A DNA stretch of 64,000 nt from assembly GCF_001620065.1 (NCBI RefSeq), contig NZ_LQGV01000003.1, positions 124,001 through 188,000 on the forward strand. Direction: 5' to 3'. The notes beneath the pieces were generated by a model, which did not search any database, had not been told where the DNA came from, and was given only the letters and a program-made list of their open reading frames with translations. Positions 54,919-63,288 of this stretch are shown in pieces. Source of the DNA: Microbacterium sp. TNHR37B. GTDB taxonomy: Bacteria > Actinomycetota > Actinomycetes > Actinomycetales > Microbacteriaceae. A program made the position numbers and the translations under genes. Each line of letters opens with the position of its first letter. Position 1 is the stretch's first letter.

Positions 54919-57117
54919 CTACTTCAGGTACTTCGAGTGCACCCAGCCGGACTGCTTTCCCACCGTGACCTTCCGCCAGACGCCCTTCGACGACACCACC
55001 GTGACCTTCGTGCCCTTCTTCAGGACGGTGAGGATCTTGCCGCTCGTCGAGGCGCTGGAACGCAGGTTGAGGCTCGTGGTCGTCGTCTTCACGACCTTCT
55101 TGGTCGTCGATGCCGGTACGGCCTTCAGGTACTTCGAATGCACCCAGCCGGTCTTCGAGGAGACGGTGACCTTGCGCCACGCGCCGCTGGAAGAGACGAC
55201 CGTGACCTTCGTCCCCTTCTTCAGTGTCGTGATGATCTTCGACGACGTGGACGCCTTGGCGCGGAGGTTCAGCGACGTCGTCGTCTGCATCTTCTTGGCC
55301 GCCGTGACCTTCGTCAGCTGGGACGCCGGGACCCACCCCGAGGAGCTTCCCGCCGTGACGGCACGCCAGCTTCCCGTCTGATCGACGACGGTGACCTTGA
55401 CGCCCTTGGCGAGCTTCGCGCCGGCCTTACCCGAGGACGACGCCGCAGCGCGCAATGTCAGCGCCGCCTTGGTCTGCAAGGTGGAGGTCTTCGTCGCTGC
55501 AGGCTTCTTCGCGACGAGGTGCTTCCCGTCGATCCACCCCTTGGCCTTGCCGACAGTGGCGGCCTTCCATGCGCCCTTCGTGCCGGTCACGGTGACCTTC
55601 GTGCCCTTGACGATCGTGGAGACGAGCGTCGACGAGCCGGCCCCCGTCCGCAGGTGCACGGCGTTCTTCGCGTACATGGTCTGCGTGGCCGGAGCGGGGG
55701 TGGCGCTCGGCGTCGGAGTCGGCGAGGCTGTGGGCTTCGGGGTCGGGTTCGGTGTCGGCACGGGCTTCGGCGTCGACGTCGCGGCGAGCGAGACGTAACC
55801 GCTGTGCACCCAGTAGGGAGACCCGTTGATCGTCAGCCGCCACCAGACGCCGTACGTCGCCGTGCGCGTGTACGTCGCGCCCATCTTGATCTGTGTCTTG
55901 CCGGAGTCGCAGCTGGTGTTGGGGGCCTTTCGGGCGTTCAGCGTCGCGGTGGCCACCACGACCTTCCCCGAGGCCTTCGTCACGCTGGACTCCGAGGGCA
56001 GCGCGCAGACGCTGCCTCCGGCGGCGGGAGTGCCGGTGTTGGGGAGCGTGAGCGACGACTTGAGCACCCAACGGCTCGCCGAGCCGACCTTCACCCGGAT
56101 CCACGCGCCGTATGCGCCCGTCACCGTGAGCTTGGCGCCCTTGGCGACCGAGCTCGTGTCACTCGTGCAGCGCGAGGTCGGCGCCTTGCGGGCCGTCGCG
56201 GCCTTCGTCACGGTGGCCGTGCCCGTCGCGGCGGCGATGTCGGCCGACGGCGGTGAGGTGCAGGACCCGACCTGTGCGGGGGCGCCGTTGGAAGGCGAGG
56301 CGCCCGAGGCGAACCAGTCGACGTAATAGTTGTAGAAGTTGCGGTTGCCGTACGCCGAGCAGCTGTCACCGGTGCCGTAGCCGGCAGCCAGAGCCGCGAT
56401 GTTCGCGCGGTAGGGCGTGTAGATGTACAGGTTCGCCGTGGCCTGGTTCTGGATGAAGACCTTCGACGACCCGCACGAGCTCGTCGGGTGCCACTTGACG
56501 GTGTTGACCTGACCTGCGCGGTAGTTGAACGAGGTCGGGTTCTTCGTGTACACCTGCATCTGCCGCGCACCCTTGTAGACCTGGTTCACGAACCCGGCCG
56601 CCGCTTCGTCGCAGGGCGCCGTGTCGGGGCATGCCTGTCCCATCGCCGCCCGATACGACCACTCCGAGGGCGCACTGGAGGTCACCAGTCCCTGCTCCTT
56701 CTGGAGCATGACGAGGATGACCTTGGGGTTGATGCCGCACGCCTTGCCGACCGTCGCGATGACCTGCGCGGCGGTCGCACCCTTCTTGGCGGAGATCGCG
56801 GCGCAGTACTTGTCGGACGCGAACTTGGGCAGATCGGTCTTGAAGCTCTTGAGGCAGGTGGGCGCGTCGCTCTTCGCCTGGCAGGTCGTCACGCGCGCAT
56901 TGAGGAACGTCTGAATCTGCGCGGCGGTCATCGAGTCGGCGTCGAAGAACTCCCGATCGCTGATGATGAAGCCGCCCTCGAGGATCGAACCAGGCAGCTC
57001 TGCGGCCTGGGCGGGGGCGGGCGGGGAGAAGGTCAGCATCCCGGCGACGAGCGACAGGACGCCGACGACGAGCGCGAGCGGGGAGAGGGCGCGACGGCTT
57101 CCGAGTCGGGGGGACAT
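54919..57117 (-). CDS. Secreted SH3b-repeat cell-wall protein with lysozyme-like N-domain
   Basis: Secreted protein of 732 aa. A signal peptide (about 5-40, ending AQAA) is followed by a conserved N-terminal domain (about 40-275) with SDREFFDADSMTAAQIQTFL, INPKVILVMLQKEQGLVTS and SYRAAMGQACPD; the KEQ glutamate context resembles lysozyme/transglycosylase-like folds, unproven. Two cysteine-containing SH3-like repeats come next, a Pro/Thr linker (about 465-490), and then five bacterial SH3 repeats (about 490-732) with patterns like LNLRAKAST, KGTKVTVVSS and GWVHSKYL. The last two repeats are near-identical in DNA. Start ATG 57117 has a possible -10 seven bases upstream. Likely binds peptidoglycan. 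Confidence 0.82.
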   Translation of the reverse strand: MSPRLGSRRALSPLALVVGVLSLVAGMLTFSPPAPAQAAELPGSILEGGFIISDREFFDADSMTAAQIQTFLNARVTTCQAKSDAPTCLKSFKTDLPKFASDKYCAAISAKKGATAAQVIATVGKACGINPKVILVMLQKEQGLVTSSAPSEWSYRAAMGQACPDTAPCDEAAAGFVNQVYKGARQMQVYTKNPTSFNYRAGQVNTVKWHPTSSCGSSKVFIQNQATANLYIYTPYRANIAALAAGYGTGDSCSAYGNRNFYNYYVDWFASGASPSNGAPAQVGSCTSPPSADIAAATGTATVTKAATARKAPTSRCTSDTSSVAKGAKLTVTGAYGAWIRVKVGSASRWVLKSSLTLPNTGTPAAGGSVCALPSESSVTKASGKVVVATATLNARKAPNTSCDSGKTQIKMGATYTRTATYGVWWRLTINGSPYWVHSGYVSLAATSTPKPVPTPNPTPKPTASPTPTPSATPAPATQTMYAKNAVHLRTGAGSSTLVSTIVKGTKVTVTGTKGAWKAATVGKAKGWIDGKHLVAKKPAATKTSTLQTKAALTLRAAASSSGKAGAKLAKGVKVTVVDQTGSWRAVTAGSSSGWVPASQLTKVTAAKKMQTTTSLNLRAKASTSSKIITTLKKGTKVTVVSSSGAWRKVTVSSKTGWVHSKYLKAVPASTTKKVVKTTTTSLNLRSSASTSGKILTVLKKGTKVTVVSSKGVWRKVTVGKQSGWVHSKYLK
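54922..55323. repeat. Tandem SH3-repeat DNA, two units of 201 bases
   Basis: Units 54922-55122 and 55123-55323 encode the final SH3 repeats of the wall protein; both start CTTCAGGTACTTCGA and remain closely similar, a period of 67 codons. Confidence 0.7.
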
Positions 57118-57124
57118 GTGACCA

Positions 57125-57146
57125 TTGTTACGGAAGTCAACTTCCG
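57125..57146 (-). promoter_or_regulatory. Possible -10 box with adjoining palindromic operator
   Basis: On the minus strand TAACAA is seven bases before the ATG at 57117. A perfect inverted repeat, arms CGGAAGT and ACTTCCG around two bases (57131-57146), abuts it where the -35/-10 spacer would be. Confidence 0.4.
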
Positions 57147-57221
57147 ATACCACCCCGAGTTGGAAGCGGATGTTCCGACACGCCGTTTCAAGAATGCTCG
57201 GAGGCTGCCGTCAGGTTGCTC

Positions 57222-58328
57222 CTAGAGGTCGGCGTGGAGCTGCCACACCCGTTCTGCGGCCCCGAGCCAGGAGAACGCCCGCCCACGATCCGCCGCCAGC
57301 ACGGCGAGACGCTCGGCTGCGGCCGCGGAGCCGAGCGCCTGGGAAAGCGCGCCGGCGAGCTCGTCGACGTCCGCCGCGAGCAGACCGCCCTCCGCCAACA
57401 CCTCGCGGTGGACAGGTGTGTCGATCGCCGCTACGGGAACACCTGCTCGGAGCGCCTCCCCCAGCCGCCAGGGGAACGCGCTTCCCGCGGCCGGGGCGAG
57501 GAAAGCGACTGCTCCGCCCAGCACGGCCCCGCGGTCGTGAACATCGAGCGCCGGGCGCACGTGCAGTCTCCCTTCCGCCACCCCCGCCGCCGCCGCCAAC
57601 TCGGCGATGTGGGGCTCCTCGCCTTCGGGGCCGTCGATCACCACGACCGGCAGGTCGGCGCGCGCAGCCACGATCGCCGCGAACCCGATCGCAAGTCGAT
57701 CGGAGGCGCGGGCGGAGCCACTCAGGAGCACGAAACCCTCGGGAAGTCCGAGCGAGCGGCGCCGTCCGACCTCGTCGGACGGCACGCGGAATCCTTCCGC
57801 GGGCGCGCCCGCGATCACGCGGATGCGGTCACCGAGACGCGCGATGTCGACGAGACGCTCCGCCATGGCGTGCGTGGGCACCACCACGGCGTCGGCGTGA
57901 CGCACCGCCCGCTTCAGCAGCGCACGTTCGCGAACGACGGTGGCTCGGGCGATGTCTCCCGGATGTTCCCAGGCGTCGAGGTCCCACATCGTGACGACCG
58001 TCTGGTCGTGATCGTTGACCCGGTCGTGACGGATGAGGGGGGCGGCCAGCGACGGCGCGTGGATCAACCCCCCACCGACTCCGGTGGGGAGACCGAGCTG
58101 CCAGGCCGTGACCAACTCACGTCGCGCCAGAGCCGGTGCGGGGGCTACGCGCAGGCCGGGGACGAGGCCGGACGGGTCATCGGCACCCGCGGGAACGATC
58201 GCTTCCACATCGCACCCGGACGGCGCGGTGGCGACGAGGCCCCGCGCCAGCTCCCGCGCAGCCTCGCCGAGGTCGGCTCCCGGGCCGTCGAGCGGACGCT
58301 CCAGGACGATCCGCAAGGTCGTCGTCAT
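57222..58328 (-). CDS. GT4-like glycosyltransferase
   Basis: Cytoplasmic glycosyltransferase of 368 aa, GT-B fold. The N-terminal half has MWDLDAWEHP and VVVPTHAMAERLV; the C-terminal donor-binding half has FVLLSGSARASDRLAIG, an FLAPAAGSAFPWRLGEALRAGVPVAA segment corresponding to the E-x7-E region of GT4 (only one of the two glutamates is obvious) and TPVHREVL. ATG at 58328. It lies 28 bases downstream of the LCP gene and is probably co-transcribed with it. Donor and acceptor unknown. Confidence 0.8.
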   Translation of the reverse strand: MTTTLRIVLERPLDGPGADLGEAARELARGLVATAPSGCDVEAIVPAGADDPSGLVPGLRVAPAPALARRELVTAWQLGLPTGVGGGLIHAPSLAAPLIRHDRVNDHDQTVVTMWDLDAWEHPGDIARATVVRERALLKRAVRHADAVVVPTHAMAERLVDIARLGDRIRVIAGAPAEGFRVPSDEVGRRRSLGLPEGFVLLSGSARASDRLAIGFAAIVAARADLPVVVIDGPEGEEPHIAELAAAAGVAEGRLHVRPALDVHDRGAVLGGAVAFLAPAAGSAFPWRLGEALRAGVPVAAIDTPVHREVLAEGGLLAADVDELAGALSQALGSAAAAERLAVLAADRGRAFSWLGAAERVWQLHADL

Positions 58329-58356
58329 CGGACCTCGCCCCTCCGGCGCGCCGCGG

Positions 58357-59805
58357 TCACTCCCCGCCTCCCGGAGTGGGCGACGGAGACGGCGGGTGCA
58401 GCGCCCGCTGCACGAGGTCGTGGATGTGGTCGAAGTCCGGCGCGTCGGGATTCACGTCGTTGTCCCGGGTCAGCTCGATCGTGGTGACCTTCTGCGACTT
58501 CGCCTTCACCGCGAGGTCCGCGAGGAACGGCAGCATGCTCGACGGGATGTCGGTGTGGACGATCTCAGACCCGGCCGACGCGATCCCCTGGAACCGGGTG
58601 AGCACGGTCGTGGGGGTGAACTGGTCGAGGATCGCCTGCTGCAGCTGACGCTGACGCTTCATGCGGTCGTAGTCGCTCGTGGTGTAGCGCGACCGCGCAT
58701 ACCACTGGGCGGTGTCACCGTCCATGTGCTGCCGACCCGCCTCGATCCAGCCCGTGATGCCCGACAGGCTCCCATCGGGATTCTTGTGGAGCGCCCCCTT
58801 CGGCAGGCGCTCGGCGACGGTGATGTCCACTCCGCCCAGGGCATCGATGAGCTCGGCGAAGCCATCCATGTCGACGAACACGAAGTACTGGATCGTGATC
58901 CCGAGCACGCCTTCGGCGGCGTCGCGCGTCGCCTCGATGCCGGGCGTCGATCCGTTCGCGGCCGCATCGGGGTACAGGGCCTCGCCGTCCATGCAGACGC
59001 CGACCTCGGTGTTGAGCTGGTTGATCTTGTTGTCCCAGCCACAGCTCGGATCGGCGTGGCCCTGGTGGCCGTTCGGGTACAGCTTCTTCATGGGGCCGTC
59101 CGAGAACGGAACGTCCCGCATGTCGCGAGGGATCCCGGTGATCGTGACGGCTCCGGTCTCGGCGTTGACCGAGACCACAGAGATGCTGTCGAACAGCATG
59201 TGGGTGCGTCCGGTGCCGCTGTCGGCCCCCAGAAGCAGGAAGTTGTAGTAGCCGTCGGAGGCGGGCATGCTCGGCCCGCTCCCGAACACCGACGCGATCG
59301 TGTCACGCGCCGATCCCGCCACTTGCGACGCGTAGACGGCACCGCCGGAGGCCGCGACCAGGAGCGCGACGCTGAGCGCGGCGATCCCGGCCCGGGCACG
59401 CGGCCGGACCCGCACGAGGCGGACCAGGCGAAGCGTGTCGATCGTGAGGACGACCCAGAGCAACGCGTAGGCGACCAGGACGACCTGTGCCGCGAGAAGG
59501 ACGATCCACGTGGAGAAGACGGCGAGGAGAGTCTGCCAGGACAGCAGGCCGACGACGAGCGTCACCAGGACCAGGGCCCATAGCACGAACGTGGAGATCA
59601 GGCCCACACGACCGAGCCTGCGGTCACCGGCGAGCGCCTGCGCCGAACCCGGCAGCAGGAAGTTCATCACGACGAGCCACCATCCGCGCCGCGTCATGAT
59701 CTCCGGAGAGGCGGCGTCGGGCGTGCGCAACGAGTACTCGTTCCACAGGCCCCGTCCCGGCGAAGCCGCTGCCGCCGAGGGACGGGGAGGACTCAGCGTG
59801 CTCAC
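58357..59805 (-). CDS. LytR-CpsA-Psr family protein with multi-helix N-terminus
   Basis: LCP ligase (482 aa) for attaching wall polymers to peptidoglycan. Unusually, the N-terminal part (about 35-140) carries three to four membrane helices beginning TRRGWWLVVMNFLLPGSAQ before the LCP domain. The LCP domain (about 185-420) has NFLLLGADSGTGRTHMLFD, GIPRDMRDVPF, NKINQLNT and the arginine region QWYARSRYTTSDYDRMKRQ. A Pro-rich C-terminus ends the protein. GTG at 59805 follows GGGAG. Downstream of purE by ten bases, so co-transcription with purE is likely. Confidence 0.9.
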   Translation of the reverse strand: MSTLSPPRPSAAAASPGRGLWNEYSLRTPDAASPEIMTRRGWWLVVMNFLLPGSAQALAGDRRLGRVGLISTFVLWALVLVTLVVGLLSWQTLLAVFSTWIVLLAAQVVLVAYALLWVVLTIDTLRLVRLVRVRPRARAGIAALSVALLVAASGGAVYASQVAGSARDTIASVFGSGPSMPASDGYYNFLLLGADSGTGRTHMLFDSISVVSVNAETGAVTITGIPRDMRDVPFSDGPMKKLYPNGHQGHADPSCGWDNKINQLNTEVGVCMDGEALYPDAAANGSTPGIEATRDAAEGVLGITIQYFVFVDMDGFAELIDALGGVDITVAERLPKGALHKNPDGSLSGITGWIEAGRQHMDGDTAQWYARSRYTTSDYDRMKRQRQLQQAILDQFTPTTVLTRFQGIASAGSEIVHTDIPSSMLPFLADLAVKAKSQKVTTIELTRDNDVNPDAPDFDHIHDLVQRALHPPSPSPTPGGGE

Positions 59806-59815
59806 CGCGACTCCC

Positions 59816-60331
59816 TCACAGCGACTCCTTGAGCCGGCGGTTCTTCTCCTCGACCTGCGCCTCGAGCGATTGCGCGTACTGTTCGACGCGATCGGCGAGA
59901 CGCTCGTCACCGGCCCCGAGGATGCGCGCGGCCAGGAGCCCCGCGTTCTTCGCACCGTTGATCGAGACGGTGGCCACCGGGATGCCCGCCGGCATCTGGA
60001 CGATGCTCAGCAGCGAGTCCATCCCGTCGAGCGTCGCCAGCTGCACCGGTACACCGATGACGGGGAGCGAGGTCACCGACGCCAGCATGCCGGGGAGGTG
60101 CGCCGCACCCCCGGCCCCGGCGATGATCACCTTGAGCCCGCGGGCACGCGCCTCCCGCCCGTAACGGAGGAGCTTGTCGGGCGTCCGGTGTGCCGAGACG
60201 ACCTCGACCTCGTGCCGCACCGTGAAATCCGACAGGATCTGGGACGCGTCGCTCATGACGCGCCAATCGGAGTCTGAGCCCATGACGACGCCGACGAGCG
60301 GGGCGTCCGAAGAATGCAGCGGTCGGGTCAC
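59816..60331 (-). CDS. purE: N5-carboxyaminoimidazole ribonucleotide mutase PurE
   Basis: Purine biosynthesis enzyme (171 aa), class I PurE, rearranging N5-CAIR to CAIR. The N-terminal VVMGSDSDW and [12 protein letters not shown] motifs and [11 protein letters not shown] (with the catalytic His) are intact, as is PVIGVPV. The GTG start is the leaderless one set by TAGCCT six bases upstream. purK, which makes N5-CAIR, lies upstream after a 97-base gap that includes this promoter, so purE may be expressed with and without purK. Confidence 0.96.
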   Translation of the reverse strand: MTRPLHSSDAPLVGVVMGSDSDWRVMSDASQILSDFTVRHEVEVVSAHRTPDKLLRYGREARARGLKVIIAGAGGAAHLPGMLASVTSLPVIGVPVQLATLDGMDSLLSIVQMPAGIPVATVSINGAKNAGLLAARILGAGDERLADRVEQYAQSLEAQVEEKNRRLKESL

Positions 60332-60343
60332 TCGACAAGGCTA
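60332..60343 (-). promoter_or_regulatory. Predicted -10 box and leaderless start of purE
   Basis: TAGCCT on the minus strand (complement of 60338-60343), six bases before the GTG. No clear -35. Confidence 0.45.
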
Positions 60344-60428
60344 GGGCGCGGCGCTGAGAACTCGCGTAACGGCACGGCGCCCGCGGCCGGATTCACCGCG
60401 CGGGGGCAGTCAGTGGCCCTCTCCCCCG

Positions 60429-61556
60429 TCAGTCGGCGAAGAAGGCCGCCGCCGACCGCGCCTCGTAGGCGACGGCGTCGAGTTCCTCGCCGCAGGCGTT
60501 GACGTGGCCGACCTTGCGGCCGGGGCGAGGGTCCTTGCCGTAGGTGTGGAGCTTCACCGCGGGGTGAGCCTCCAGGACGGCCGCGAACCGGCTCGACATC
60601 GTCTCCGACGCCGGCCCGCCCAGGATGTTGACCATCACCGCCCAGTCCTGTCGAGGTGCGGGATCGCCCAGCGGAAGGTCGAGCACCGCCCGCAGATGCT
60701 GTTCGAACTGACCGGTCACCGCACCGTCCTGGCTCCAGTGACCGCTGTTGTGCGGGCGCATCGCGAGCTCGTTGATGAGGAGGCGCTCGTCGGTCGTCTC
60801 GAACAGCTCGACAGCGAGCATGCCCGTGACCCCCAGTCCCTCGGCGATGGTGGTGCCGATCTCGGCCGCGACCTGCCGCAGTCGCGGGGAGGCGCTCGGG
60901 GCCGGCGCAACGACCTCCGCGCACACCCCGTCCCGCTGGATGGTTTCCACGACCGGGTAGACGGTCAGGGGTCCGGAGGGCCGGCGAGCGACCTGCTGCG
61001 CGAGCTCGCGCCGGAAGTCGACGAGTTCCTCGGCCAGGAGCGCCTCGCCGGGCTCGAGCGCATCGAGCCACTCCGCCGCCTCGTCGGCGTCGGCCACGAC
61101 CCGGACGCCTTTGCCGTCGTAGCCGCCGCGCGGGGTCTTGACGACCGCGCGGCCGCCGTGCGCCTGGAGGAAGGTCGTGAGCGCTGCGGAATCGGACACC
61201 GCCGCCCACTCCGGCTGCGGGAGCCCGAGCTCGGCCAGCCGCGCTCGCATGGCGAGCTTGTCCTGGGCGAACGCGAGGGCGTCGGGCCCGGGATGCACGG
61301 CGATGCCGTCGGCGACCAGAGCCCGCAGGACATCCTGCGGCACGTGTTCGTGGTCGAAGGTCACGACGTCGACGTCGCGAGCGAACGTGCGGACCGTCTC
61401 AAGATCGCGGTAGTCGCCCACCTGCGATGCGGCGAGATCGGCCGCCATCTCCGGCTGTTCGGCGAGCACCCGCACCTCGATGCCGAGTTCGACCGCGGGC
61501 GCGATCATCATTCGCGCCAGCTGTCCGCCTCCCACGATCCCGACCTTCAGCGACAT
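60429..61556 (-). CDS. purK: N5-carboxyaminoimidazole ribonucleotide synthetase PurK
   Basis: ATP-grasp enzyme of 375 aa making N5-CAIR from AIR, bicarbonate and ATP. N-terminal VGIVGGGQLARMM, TFDHEHVP, then ATP-grasp elements VVKTPRGGYDGKGVRVV and the Mg-binding INELAMRPHNSGHWSQDG. GGGAG precedes the ATG at 61556; the open frame continues upstream without homology. The PurK-PurE pair is the usual bacterial route. Confidence 0.96.
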   Translation of the reverse strand: MSLKVGIVGGGQLARMMIAPAVELGIEVRVLAEQPEMAADLAASQVGDYRDLETVRTFARDVDVVTFDHEHVPQDVLRALVADGIAVHPGPDALAFAQDKLAMRARLAELGLPQPEWAAVSDSAALTTFLQAHGGRAVVKTPRGGYDGKGVRVVADADEAAEWLDALEPGEALLAEELVDFRRELAQQVARRPSGPLTVYPVVETIQRDGVCAEVVAPAPSASPRLRQVAAEIGTTIAEGLGVTGMLAVELFETTDERLLINELAMRPHNSGHWSQDGAVTGQFEQHLRAVLDLPLGDPAPRQDWAVMVNILGGPASETMSSRFAAVLEAHPAVKLHTYGKDPRPGRKVGHVNACGEELDAVAYEARSAAAFFAD

Positions 61557-61651
61557 GGGGCTCCCTTCACGCGGCGACGGCAGGCACTGCTCGACTATTC
61601 TTCCCGCTCGACCATAGTGACGCACGCCGACGGCGACGGATGCCGCGAACG

Positions 61652-62251
61652 CTACGGAAGGACGGTGGTGGCCCCGGTGGCTCCCGGCCCGTGGGCATCT
61701 CGGTGAGCGAGGATCTGGCTGATCTCCACTTGATCCGCCAGCGTCTCGTGCACGAGACGCACGGCCGGGACGTTCGTGAGCCGCACGGGCTGTTCGACGC
61801 CGTTGGAGAGGACGAGGTCCCCTGTGCCCCACAGGCGCTGCAACGGCCCGCGCTTCTCGGAGATCGTGTAGCCGCGGGCGTGGGTGATCTCCACGCGTCG
61901 CCGCGCGACGAGTCCGCTGCGTTCGATCACCCGGCGGGTGGTGATCGTATAGGTGTGAGCGAGCCAGCGCAGGTACGGGATCACGACCAGCACGATCACG
62001 ACGACGGCGGCGGCCGACCACAGCAGCCAGGTGGCCGCCGCTTCCTGAAGGTCGTCGGGCAACCATGCCGTCCACGAGCTCGGCAGGTTTCCGGAGTAGT
62101 AGCCCATGGCGGTGGCGACGGCGATCAGCACCAGCGCCGACCACAGCAAGCGGCGGGCGTGTGAACGCACTCTCGCGACGCGCATCTCCGGCGCGGCCGC
62201 GCCGGAGGCCGGCGTGAGGGGCCTTCCCGGGAGCGAACTCGGCTGAGACAC
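61652..62251 (-). CDS. Membrane PH-domain (bPH2) protein
   Basis: Membrane protein of 199 aa: two helices at about 36-58 and 73-95, then a bacterial PH-like domain with HTYTITTRRVIERSGLVARRR and ITHARGYTISEKRGPLQRLWGTGDL. This pattern is common in actinobacteria next to purK and birA. GTG start at 62251 with a GAGAGG site almost touching it. Function unknown; perhaps membrane-stress related. Confidence 0.85.
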   Translation of the reverse strand: MSQPSSLPGRPLTPASGAAAPEMRVARVRSHARRLLWSALVLIAVATAMGYYSGNLPSSWTAWLPDDLQEAAATWLLWSAAAVVVIVLVVIPYLRWLAHTYTITTRRVIERSGLVARRRVEITHARGYTISEKRGPLQRLWGTGDLVLSNGVEQPVRLTNVPAVRLVHETLADQVEISQILAHRDAHGPGATGATTVLP

Positions 62252-62368
62252 CCTCTCATCATGGCGCGGGCCGCCGACAGCGCTCTCGGGGCACGCCGCA
62301 GGGGGACCGTTCGCTTCGGCCCGCTGCCCCGGAGCGGGCAGGCGCGGTGCGCCGCAGAGAAGAGAAGC

Positions 62369-63160
62369 TCAGCCCTCGTCGGGGCGGATGTGCACCACGT
62401 CACCGGCAGCGAGGACGAGCTCGTCGCCGCCGTCGGTCAGCACCACGAGCCGCCCGCCGTCGTCCAGCCGCTGGGCCTGCCCGACCACCGTCGTCTCGTC
62501 GGGGAGCGTGACGCGCACGTGCGTTCCGAGCGTCGCGCAGTGCTCCTCGACCGCAGGGCGCACCGCGGCCGAGCCCGAGACGGCGAGGGCGGCGATGTCG
62601 TCGCGGAGGTGGGTGAGGTAGTCCGCCAGCAGCCGGTCTTCCTCCGCACTCGCACCCAGAGCGTGGAAGGACGTCGCGGTCGGCACCGGCAGCTCCCCCG
62701 CCGGCATCGCGGTGTTCACGCCCGCGCCGACGACGACCAGATTCGGATCGGCGGCGACGACCTCGGCCAGGATCCCGCAGATCTTGCGACCTTCGACCAT
62801 CACATCGTTGGGCCACTTGAGGTCCGCTCGGAACCGCGACAGCTGACGACCGACGGCGCGCGTCATCGCGGCGCCGGCGAGGAGCGGGATCCAGCCGCGA
62901 TCGTCGACCGCGACGGCACCCACATCCAGCACGACCGAAACGGCCAGCGCCGATCCGGGCGGCGTGGTCCACGTCCGGTCCCGACGACCCCGTCCCGCTC
63001 GTTGGTCCCGGGTCAGCAGCACCGAGAGGTGCGGGTGGGCCTCGGGATCATCGGTCACGTGACGCACCAACGCGGCGTTGGTGGAGTCGACGGTCTCGAT
63101 CACCTGCAGTCGGGGACTGATCGCGGCGGACAGCGGGAATCCGGATTCGAGGAGCGTCAT
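62369..63160 (-). CDS. birA: Biotin--[acetyl-CoA-carboxylase] ligase BirA
   Basis: Enzyme (263 aa) attaching biotin to the carboxyl-carrier protein of acyl-CoA carboxylases. Catalytic part: ETVDSTN, the biotinyl-AMP loop [13 protein letters not shown] (GRGRR at 56-60), KWPNDV (115-120) and GRKICGIL (124-131). A small C-terminal SH3-like domain follows. There is no N-terminal helix-turn-helix, so it is a group I enzyme without repressor function. Start ATG 63160 is the leaderless one set by TATCGT; ATG at 63169 is in frame but overlaps that box. Divergent from the carboxylase gene, its functional partner. Confidence 0.94.
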   Translation of the reverse strand: MTLLESGFPLSAAISPRLQVIETVDSTNAALVRHVTDDPEAHPHLSVLLTRDQRAGRGRRDRTWTTPPGSALAVSVVLDVGAVAVDDRGWIPLLAGAAMTRAVGRQLSRFRADLKWPNDVMVEGRKICGILAEVVAADPNLVVVGAGVNTAMPAGELPVPTATSFHALGASAEEDRLLADYLTHLRDDIAALAVSGSAAVRPAVEEHCATLGTHVRVTLPDETTVVGQAQRLDDGGRLVVLTDGGDELVLAAGDVVHIRPDEG

Positions 63161-63173
63161 GCCGGCCACGATA
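63161..63173 (-). promoter_or_regulatory. Predicted -10 box and leaderless start of birA
   Basis: TATCGT on the minus strand (complement of 63168-63173) followed by seven bases and ATG at 63160. Confidence 0.5.
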
Positions 63174-63288
63174 CGCCGCCGACGCCGTGCGCGACCGCGA
63201 GGGCCCTGTCACCTTCGACAAGGGAAACGACACGGCGTTGTGTGCGTGCGCCAAGGTGTGGCGGAGGGCGCTCGCTAGGGTGGAACGC

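Noticed and set aside
21571..59805. Recent horizontal island with mobile elements
   Set aside because: No integrase, transposase, tRNA or direct repeats at the edges; base composition looks like the flanks by eye.
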